A stretch of 64,000 nt of DNA from Tolypeutes matacus (taxonomy: Eukaryota > Chordata > Mammalia > Cingulata > Chlamyphoridae). Position numbers and translations under genes: made by a program. This document shows, piece after piece, positions 57,030-64,000 of this stretch (position 1 is its first letter; each line of letters opens with the position of its first letter). The notes beneath the pieces are model-generated. The model ran no database searches, was not told where the DNA came from, and was given only the letters and a program-made list of their open reading frames with translations. The DNA is taken from positions 3,233,762-3,297,761 of the forward strand of contig JAKSZT010054335.1 of NCBI GenBank assembly GCA_026826555.1, written 5' to 3'.

Positions 57030-58059
57030 GAGAAATTTTTAATAAGCACGTTTTCCAGCTAAAATTGGCATTTCATGGCTCTCAACACCGGAAACTCAGG
57101 GACCAGCATTTGGGAGCAGCTCTCGAGGCTCTCGCTTTTCCCTTCTCTCTGAAGGATGTATGTTTTTCTGACTGCCCGGCGTGACTTGGCTCTTTGTGAA
57201 GCCCAGGCTTCCCTGTGTCACACTTGTGTCCGCAGAGGGGCTGGGGTAGAGTGCAGGAGGGACTGGATGCAAGCACTCTTTTAGACTCTTGGGCAGCTCT
57301 CAGGGGCTCTCGAGCCACTTGGCACCTCCCTGCTGCCGAGCAAGCACTGCCTTGAGCACCCACTTGAAAATCCTCTCGGAAGTAAGAGCGGACGGATGAG
57401 AAACTGCTCAGGTGCCTGGCGCGGGCACGTGGCTGCTCTCAGGCAGGGAGGGGCTGCAGAAAGCCCAAGGCCCACTGTGTGGGGAGGGCACACAGGAAAT
57501 GGGCTACAGCAGGTGGCTTGGGGAGCCCAGTGGCTGGGGCCTAGGAGGCTGGGGGCAGCTCACTCTTCACTGTCTCCTTGTCTGTACTTTTAAAAGTATG
57601 GGCTGAATGAATGAATGAAGGGTGTTTACACAACAGAAAACTGGAACAGTTAAGTATGACAAAACAAATAAGCAAGAAATTATCGCAAGCATTTGAGTGA
57701 AAAAAGGCATGGAGTGATACATATATTAATAGCTACATTTTTGTAAGTTTGAATAAAATAATAACACCAATACTAAAAAAAAAAAAAAAGTATGTGCTGG
57801 GCACAAGGGGTGCCAGTCTAAAAGAACACTTTAATTTCATATGTCTGTGAAGAAAGGAAGAGCTGGGCAAGTGGACTTGCTGGTCCAGGCATTCTGGTTA
57901 TTTCCCTCCATGTCCCTTCCTTTGCCCCTAGGGAGATTCTAGGGCCAGGGCAGTGTCTCTGAGCTGTGCCCTTTCCCAAAGTACCCATGTTAGAAAAGGC
58001 TTTGAGGCTGGGGGCATGAAGCAGGGAGATCAGGGTGAATTGTCCCCTCTTCTGGGCCA

Positions 58060-58200
58060 GGCCCAGTGTCTGTTCCTTCTGTTTTATACCATGGGGAAAC
58101 TGAGGCTCAGAGTTTTGCCAGTTTGACAGAGGTAGCTCAGCTGGGAAGTAGGCACCAGACCCAAGTCTGCCTTGCCTCTGAATCTCAAACCTCCTCCTCG
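58060..58200 (-). repeat. MIR SINE fragment
   Basis: ATGGGGAAACTGAGGCTCAG and GAGGTAGCTCAGCTGGGAAG follow the MIR core in reverse. Confidence 0.7.
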
Positions 58201-59513
58201 GGGTGGGTGAGCCCTGCAGCCTGGCGTTGGCCGTGGACCCCGCTGTGGAGCTCCTTTGGAATGTCTGTGCTTCCCCATCCTGGAGTCCCAGGGAACAGCC
58301 ACCCCCAGCCCCAGAAGAGCACCCTGCCCTGTCCCTGTCTCCATCAGCCCCTGAGACCCACTCCTTCCTCCAGGGCCACCTGCCGCTGCTCCCGCACTTC
58401 AGAACCTGCGACAAAAAGACCTGCCTTGTAGAGACTCAACAGAGAACTAAAGAATATTTAAAAACAAAAAACCAAAAACCTAGGTATATTGCTTCTAAGC
58501 CCGTATTTATAGTATTTGAAACTATTTTGAACAAATAATGCCCCTAAGATAAACTCTAGGGAGCCCTATTTTAATGAAATGAGAAAGAGAACAACTTTTG
58601 AGAAGCCCATCTGTTGGCAGATGGGCGGGTCTAAACTTAAGCTTCTGCTTTCAAGCCCTCATTAGTCTTGTGCTCTTTTTTTATTATTATTATTCTTAAA
58701 GAAGCTTTAGATTACATAAATGTTACCTTGAAAACATGGGGGGCATCCTATATACCCCACCCCTCCCCCTCCACTCGTCCTGTGCTCTTGTTTCATACTG
58801 TTCCTTTGTAGTGTCAGAAGAAGAAGAAAAAAAAAAAAGGTGCAGGGTAGTTTGCTATCAAATAAGCTTGAAACGTTCAGCCCAGAAATTATCCAATAGC
58901 ACGGAATGTGTCAGTTGACAAGATGGCCTGACCTACAGTTAGGCTCCAGTGGCTTTCTGCTCTTTTCAGCTAAGTGGCGCTTTCTGTGGAGCAGGAAGGC
59001 TGTGGGGAGGGCAGCCCTGAAAGAGCAGGCCTTCCCCTCTGCCGCCCTGGGAGCAGAGGCTGCGCTGCACGTGCGAGCTTCCCGCGGGGCCCTCAGGCTT
59101 TGGTCTCGGGGGGATTAGGAGTGGCTGTTCTCTGCATCCCGTGCCCACAGTCTGTTCTTGGTGAGCCACCTTCCGAGCTCCGTGCTTCCTCGGAAGCACA
59201 GCCTTTCTCTGTCGTGCCACCTCCATACTACCTGTGTGTTGAACAGGGCAAAAGGCCTTGGAGGTGAAGGACTCCGCCCTCTTTCTTTGGAATGGCTGTG
59301 ACCTGGGGCCCAAACCCCTGCCTTCCCAGCCCCTTGCAAACGCTCCCCCCGCCCCAGCAAAGCTGGTGGCAGTGCCCAGAAGAAGCTCCCTCAGAGGGGT
59401 GGGCCTGGTGCTGTGGGCTCTGGGCTCCTCTGTGGGCACCCTGCCTGCTGGACGCCTGCCCAGCCTCCTGCCCCTGCCACAGCCCTGATGGCCTGGCCTG
59501 TGGGCCGTTTCAG

Positions 59514-59610
59514 TGTTTGTAAGCGGTGCATTCGGAAGATGGACCACCACTGTCCCTGGGTCAACAACTGCGTCGGCGAGAACAACCAGAAGTACTTCGT
59601 CCTGTTTACA
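59514..59610 (+). CDS. ZDHHC3: ZDHHC3 coding exon 4 (residues 144-176), catalytic DHHC
   Basis: This 97-nt exon has acceptor CGTTTCAG and donor GTAAGT. It encodes the rest of the cysteine-rich domain: C146, C149, then DHHC at 154-157 and C163, in [21 protein letters not shown]157 is the cysteine that takes palmitate from palmitoyl-CoA and passes it on. [12 protein letters not shown] then leads into TM3. All zinc ligands and the catalytic residues are intact. It appears identical to human from memory. The following intron is only 507 bp. Confidence 0.98.
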
Positions 59611-60117
59611 GTAAGTCAGCGTCGGGACCTGCTGCTCCCTCCGTGAGGCAGCGGGGCACTTTGTTCTTTGAACGTTTTCGGCACTCGCGGTGCTCTTTGC
59701 TGCCATTCCAAGGACTGCCTGGCCTCGTAGCTCTCCATCTCCCTCCCCAGCTCTCCCTGGCCCAGCAGATGTCTGTTACCTAGCCTTTCACTTGAGTACT
59801 TGGAAAACGGATTCGAGTTGATCAGCTACAAGCAGGGTATCCATTCTGGGCTCCCATCACAAGTGCTGGACTTTTGTAGCTAAAGAAGGCTTTTGGTGGT
59901 GACCGCAGAGCCTCCTTCAGCTGGAGGGTATTTGGTGGGAGGACCAGGGGGCCTGGGGGCCGTCAGAGCAGCATCAGGCCTGGAGCTGGGGGCTGGAGGC
60001 CGAGGACTTCGGGGGGAATCACCAGGTACTGAGTATTCCTGTGCAGGGGTTTCTCTGTGCCCCTGCCCCCGGGAGCCTGCCCATGACATGGCCGTCTGTA
60101 CTGCTTCCCTCTTTCAG
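59611..60117 (+). other. ZDHHC3: ZDHHC3 intron 4
   Basis: A 507-bp GT-AG intron, GC-rich, with no repeat or gene that I can see. Confidence 0.95.
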
Positions 60118-60199
60118 ATGTACATAGCTCTCATTTCCCTGCATGCCCTCATCATGGTGGGATTCCACTTCCTGCATTGCTTCGAAGAAGATTGGACAA
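60118..60199 (+). CDS. ZDHHC3: ZDHHC3 coding exon 5 (residues 177 to first base of codon 204), TM3
   Basis: This 82-nt exon has acceptor CTCTTTCAG and donor GTAAGT. It encodes [20 protein letters not shown], the core of the third membrane segment, and CFEEDWT facing the lumen before TM4. The last base (A) combines with AG of exon 6 to give lysine 204. In the alternative form it instead combines with CC of the 60316 exon to give threonine. No change from the human sequence is evident from memory. Confidence 0.97.
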
Positions 60200-60315
60200 G
60201 TAAGTCTGCGCCAGGGCCCCCTCCCTGCTCTGGGTTGGGGTTGTGAGTCGAGGGGGGACTCTTTGTTCCCTTCCTGGTGCCAGGGCCAACCTCGTTTTAC
60301 TAGATATCCTGCAAG

Positions 60316-60399
60316 CCTATGGAACCACCAGGGAAGGGACAGCAGAGGCCCGAATCTCTCCTCGTGAAAAAAAGCAGCCCCTTAAAGTCAGTTCAACAG
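60316..60399 (+). CDS. ZDHHC3: ZDHHC3 alternative cassette exon (28 codons)
   Basis: The 84-nt stretch lies between CTGCAAG and GTAAAG and is open in the phase left by exon 5. It would replace lysine 204 by threonine, add 27 codons and read back in phase into exon 6 with glutamate. Its end, QPLKVSST, then E and CSSF, and its start YG..RE resemble the alternative insert I recall from human ZDHHC3 (299- and 327-residue forms) and ZDHHC7. The insert would lie in the lumenal loop between TM3 and TM4. It is clearly more diverged than the constitutive exons, and its acceptor tract is weak, so it may be rarely used here. An acceptor 12 nt earlier (TTTACTAG, 60296-60303) would also keep the frame. 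Confidence 0.65.
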
Positions 60400-61549
60400 G
60401 TAAAGTAGTGAGTTGGATAGACCCCTGGACTGAGGATACCCACGGAAGGTGCAGGCCCCCAGCAGTGAGGAGAATGCTGGGAGAGGAGAGCTCTTGTTTC
60501 TGTAGCTTTACATGAGGCACTGTAATCAAAGGTCTTTTCCTTCCAGCTTTGCCTAGTTCCATTTCCAACTTCTCTCTAGGACACAGTTTGCTCAGTTTTC
60601 ATGGTGGTGGTTTTTAAACTGCTTATACTGACAGTCATCCTTTATATTAAGATTGTAGGCAAGTCCTCCCTGCTTTAAAAGAATCCCATTTAATGAGCAA
60701 ATGTGAGAAGACTGCACAAATGCTGAGGAAAATAGTAGATACTATAAATGAGAGAGGCCACGTGCACCTAGAGCCTTCGTGCACACTGTGAGTCAGACAT
60801 CTTGCCCGGGAAAGTCACGTTTCCACTGCTTTCCCCTCAATGGGTCCCCTTGCTCATTTCATCATCATCTAGAAGTTTTGCTTTGCCTGCACCTAGGTCA
60901 ACTTCTCTGCAAAGCAATTTCTTGCTATTATTTTTCTCCCAGAACTCTTGAGGTTGGGAACAGGACAGTATATTGAACTCGCAGTCAGACATGAAGAGGC
61001 CGCTCTGCCTCTGTTCATCGTCCCCATATGCCCTGTCCTACTCTGCCTGCCTCCACCCCCAGCCCAGCCCTGGCTCGACATGCCCTAGTGGGAGGGAAAC
61101 CCATATCTCGCCATTTTCATGAGTACCACAGTTCTGGCGTGAGCCAGAGAGGGGCTTCAAATGGTGAAGAGTAGTAAGAAAAGAGAGAGGATGAAGGAGA
61201 ATGGGTATCTGCAGACGACAACATTCTGCACTGCTGGGTAGGTCTCCAGCAAGTTCTGTGATCACTTGGTGGGCATTCTGAAAGTACTTGGATTCTGCGA
61301 GACCCTCAAGATGCATTTCAGCTCCAGAGGTGGCCTTGGTGATTTGATCGAGGAGTCTGACAAGGACATTTTATCATCACAAACGCCACCCACCAATCAT
61401 TGGGCTAAGAGACTCCTGGCAGTGACGGGAGTAACCCAGCCTGTCAATGAAGCAAAATGTCTCTGTCCTTGGAATGGTGCAGGGAGCCAGGCGTGGCACA
61501 AGGAGCTTTCTGCACAGGGCCTTTTTGGCCCTTATATCAAGCCTGCGCT

Positions 61550-61680
61550 TTGCAGATGACAAAAACTGGGCTCCCAGAAGTTGAGTGTGTTCCCCAAAGT
61601 CACACAGCCAAGGAGAGTGCCTGCACTTCAAACCTACATCTGGGGAGGGGTCTTCAAGCCCCGTCTGGCTAAGTTCAGGG
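61550..61680 (-). repeat. MIR SINE fragment
   Basis: GCAGATGACAAAAACTGGGC and CCCAAAGTCACACAGCCAAG follow the MIR core in reverse. Confidence 0.65.
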
Positions 61681-62176
61681 CTCAGGGTCTTCCCAGCCGT
61701 GCCCCCGGTCATCTTTGGTAGGGCTCCTATGGTGCCCTGTTGCTGTGGAAGTGAGGCTGGGAAGGTGCGCGAGGGCCCCCAAGACGGAGGCCTGAGAGTT
61801 GACTGCACGTGACATTTAAGAATGTCACTGCTCAGCCCCGATTGCCATGGAGGCCAAGAGGGCTCGCCACCAGGTGAGAGCACTTTGAGTTGATGTTTAA
61901 GGAAGGGTAGGGAGGTAGTTCCACATTTCTTTGGTTCTAGTTCTTGTCTCCCCAGAATCCATTTGTAATTCCTGAGGCCCAGCCCAGGAGAGGAAGGACA
62001 CTTGCAAATATGCAAGGATAGAGAAAGGCTGTGGCACGGGGCTCCGTCCCCAGCTCCAGCTCTGGGGCAGCTGAGACATAAGGAGCTGGATGACCCCCTC
62101 AGAGGATGCTGGGAGGGGCGAGGCCCCACGCACCTTGGGTAGACCAGTGCTGTGCCTTGGCCTAGCCTTGCCCATA

Positions 62177-62758
62177 TGTATTAGTCAGCCAAAGGGGTGC
62201 TGGTCCAAAATACTAGAAATTGGTTGGTTTTTATAAAGGGTATTTATTTGGGATAGAAGCTTAAGTTTCTTCCCTCACCAAAGTCCACTGCCACGTGTTG
62301 GAGCAAGACAGCTGCCGGTGTCTGCCAGGGTTCAGGCTTCTGGGGTTCCTCTCTTCCCGGGGCTGCGTTTCTCTCTGGGCTTAGCTCCTGTTTCCTCCAC
62401 AAGGTCAGCTGTAGACTATGAGGCTCTCTAGGCTTTGCCTCTCTCCACAAGGCCAGCTGTGAACTCTCAGGTGAACGGCTCACCTCTTTTCCCGGGGCCT
62501 CTCCTTCCTCATGACCAAGCTCCTCTGTCTGCTCACCTCCCTAGGCTCCAGCATCAAAACTCCACCTCTGTCCTTTGCCATGTCTTTTATCTTTGAGACC
62601 CCACCCACCAAGGCGTGGGGCTCAACTCCCTACTGATGTGGCCCAGCCAGCGCCCTAATCGTAACTAAATCATGCCCAGATGAACAGACCAGTTTACAAG
62701 CATGATCCAATACCTATTTTTGGAATTCGTAACTACATCAAACTGCCAAACTGCTACA
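62177..62758 (-). mobile_element. solo LTR, same ERVL-MaLR-like family as 32849-33497
   Basis: Read on the minus strand it starts TGTAGCAGTTTGGCAG and ends GGCTGACTAATACA. AAATAAATACCC lies near the end. It aligns throughout with the copy at 32849-33497, for example GTTGGAGCAAGACAGCTGCC and TTCCCGGGGCTGCGTTTCTC on the plus strand. It has an extra internal segment around 62410-62540 that the other copy lacks in part. CCATA (62172-62176) and CCATG (62759-62763) are the 5-bp target duplication with one change. No retroviral gene is present. Confidence 0.72.
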
Positions 62759-63538
62759 CCATGTTAGTCCTGACTCCTCTAGTCATAGGTACAGCCCTTT
62801 CTACTTTGTGGGAAAAGAGAACTAAAGCCCAGAAAGCCCAAACCTCTTCCCAGATTCTTTTATTGTCAGACACGGTTCCATGGCTGTGAGCAAAGCAAGT
62901 CCCTACCCTTGTGGAGCCTGAAGCGTGGTGAGTGAGGCAGGGATCAAATAATCAGAAAGCAACAGGTTACTCCACAGTGGAAGTTACAGAAACGACATAC
63001 GGGCCAGACCCAGATGTTAGCGGGAGTATCTTAGCATTCATGATCGGGAATGACGCAGGAATGCCCAGAAAACTGTGGCCACGACCTCTCCACCTGCGCA
63101 GCCTGCGCTATGCTCTCTGCGGCGAGGAGCGTCCCTGCGGTGTCGTTGGTTCATGAACCATACCTTCTCGCCTCGGTTCAGAGTCATCACCAAGTCCTTC
63201 CGTGGGTGGGCACTGTGCTTGGCTCTGAGGTGCAGACATTACCTTCTGGCCAAGAAGAGACAGTGAGCGAGGAGTGATGAGTGTTCTGAAAGGGAGGCCC
63301 CGGGCAGGGGCCCAGCTGGCCCAGGGGTCTTCCCTGAGGGGCTGTTCATGCAGCCAGACCCAGAGGGAGAGGTGGCCAGGTGTGGGCAGGGTGGTCCCTG
63401 GGGAGGGACTGGCTTGCAGAGGCCAGGGGCGTGACACCTGTGAGGCTTTAGGCAGGCAGGCACGGTGGGGCCATGGGCCTGGGCCCCAGGGCAGTGGATG
63501 GGACGGCCCCCGAGCTCCGTGTGTTCCGTCCCTTGCAG

Positions 63539-63669
63539 AGTGCAGCTCCTTCTCCCCACCCACCACGGTGATCCTGCTCATCCTGCTGTGCTTTGAGGGG
63601 CTGCTCTTCCTCATATTCACATCAGTGATGTTCGGGACCCAGGTGCACTCCATCTGCACGGATGAGACG
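63539..63669 (+). CDS. ZDHHC3: ZDHHC3 coding exon 6 (end of codon 204 to residue 247), TM4
   Basis: This 131-nt exon has acceptor CCCTTGCAG and donor GTAAGC. AG completes lysine 204, then CSSFSPPTT leads to TM4 (about residues 212-235, [20 protein letters not shown]) and [14 protein letters not shown]. The last piece begins the conserved C-terminal cytosolic stretch next to TM4 that is shared by DHHC enzymes. About 52 further residues, including the C-terminal tail, must lie to the right of the window. No change from human is evident from memory. Confidence 0.97.
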
Positions 63670-64000
63670 GTAAGCGGGCGCCGCGCCACCACCTCCGCAC
63701 CTGGGCTGGGGGGGGACTGGGCAGGCACTGTGGGAGGCCGCGCACAGCCCAGACCTGAGAGCCCAGTGGGCGGCCCGCCTATCACGGCCCTTGGATCTTC
63801 TTCATGCACACACGAGCCCCCCACTCTGGTGCCAGCACCCAGATCACACCAGCAACGGGGCCAGCTGCATTGGCTGAGAGGTTCCCTTTGCCTCGTGTCC
63901 GTCCGTCCTGACCTGGTGGCTTTGTTACATACTGCACTGCACAAGGTGCGCTGGAGGCCAAGGCCTGGAGTCAGGGTGGTCTGCAAAGGGTGCCCTAACC
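63670..64000 (+). other. ZDHHC3: ZDHHC3 intron 6, first part (open at window edge)
   Basis: GC-rich sequence after the donor GTAAGC. No further exon, repeat or gene is visible before the window ends. Confidence 0.85.

Larger units (their letters stand above)
52510..59513 (+). other. ZDHHC3: ZDHHC3 intron 3
   Basis: This 7-kb intron has MIRs (about 52560-52730, 53320-53480, 53860-54030, 58060-58200), a reverse SINE with a simple-repeat tail (56844-57029) and an A-rich run at about 57775-57790. I see no gene in 54050-56800 or 57040-58050 or in 58200-59500; several long open frames there are without recognisable content. Confidence 0.9.
60200..63538 (+). other. ZDHHC3: ZDHHC3 intron 5
   Basis: This 3.3-kb intron contains the alternative exon (60316-60399), a MIR (about 61550-61680) and a solo LTR (62177-62758). 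I see nothing in 60420-61540, 61690-62170 or 62770-63530 besides plain intron. Confidence 0.9.

Noticed and set aside
58966..59706. 246-codon open frame on the minus strand over ZDHHC3 exon 4
   Set aside because: Antisense shadow of the conserved exon and GC-rich intron; composition is arbitrary.
61377..62129. 250-codon open frame on the minus strand
   Set aside because: It lies in intron 5 over a MIR, is proline- and serine-rich with no domain, and shows no splice or promoter support.
63108..63986. 292-codon open frame on the minus strand across ZDHHC3 exon 6
   Set aside because: It is antisense to a conserved exon, lies in GC-rich DNA where stops are rare, has no recognisable domain and covers splice sites. 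A chance frame is more likely.

Overview
This is a window of mammalian nuclear DNA. Genes are split into short exons with GT-AG introns, there is one CpG-rich promoter, and most of the rest is interspersed repeats. The tRNA-derived SINEs match from memory the DAS-type, tRNA-Ala-derived SINEs of armadillos and relatives: a head like GTGGCTCAATCAGTAGGG, a CCTCC box, and a tail of AAATAAAT followed by ATCTTT. The source is therefore most likely a xenarthran, probably an armadillo. No bacterial, plasmid or exogenous viral gene is visible.

Two protein genes lie head to head. On the minus strand, the first four coding exons of EXOSC7 (RRP42, a non-catalytic RNase PH-like subunit of the RNA exosome ring) are at 19260-19316, 11865-11966, 11470-11564 and 3768-3933. 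They encode residues 1-140 and the rest lies beyond the left edge. On the plus strand, ZDHHC3 (GODZ, a Golgi DHHC palmitoyltransferase) has coding exons at 41258-41563, 52385-52509, 59514-59610, 60118-60199 and 63539-63669. They encode residues 1-247 of about 299 and the gene continues off the right edge. All splice phases agree. An extra in-phase 84-nt exon at 60316-60399 matches an alternative exon I recall from human ZDHHC3/ZDHHC7 transcripts. The two genes share a CpG-rich promoter at about 19.0-19.7 kb that also carries a (CCG)9 run. The same gene order and orientation is known at human 3p21.31.

Region by region: 1-19 kb is EXOSC7 with SINEs, MIRs, L1 3' fragments, a hAT-like element and a likely retrocopy of an unidentified transcript beside a 10-N gap. 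19.0-20.1 kb is the shared promoter. 20-41 kb is the long first intron of ZDHHC3, filled between 28.7 and about 35.8 kb by a minus-strand L1 that was later hit by several SINEs, a solo LTR and a fragment of another L1. 41-64 kb holds the ZDHHC3 coding exons and introns, with a TMA7 retrocopy on the opposite strand, more SINEs, and a second LTR of the same family.

The points most worth a second look are: a dimeric tRNA-derived SINE with two A/B-box heads in full copies at 31.4 and 38.8 kb, next to left-head-only copies; two unlike SINE monomers enclosed by one target-site duplication at 2.3 kb; a SINE that keeps a tRNA-Ala(CGC) anticodon arm; two upstream ORFs at the ZDHHC3 start; the diverged alternative ZDHHC3 exon; and the nested L1-LTR-SINE record. 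I saw no CRISPR array, operon or sign of a new multi-gene system. Splice sites and family names come from reading the sequence and from memory, not from a database search.
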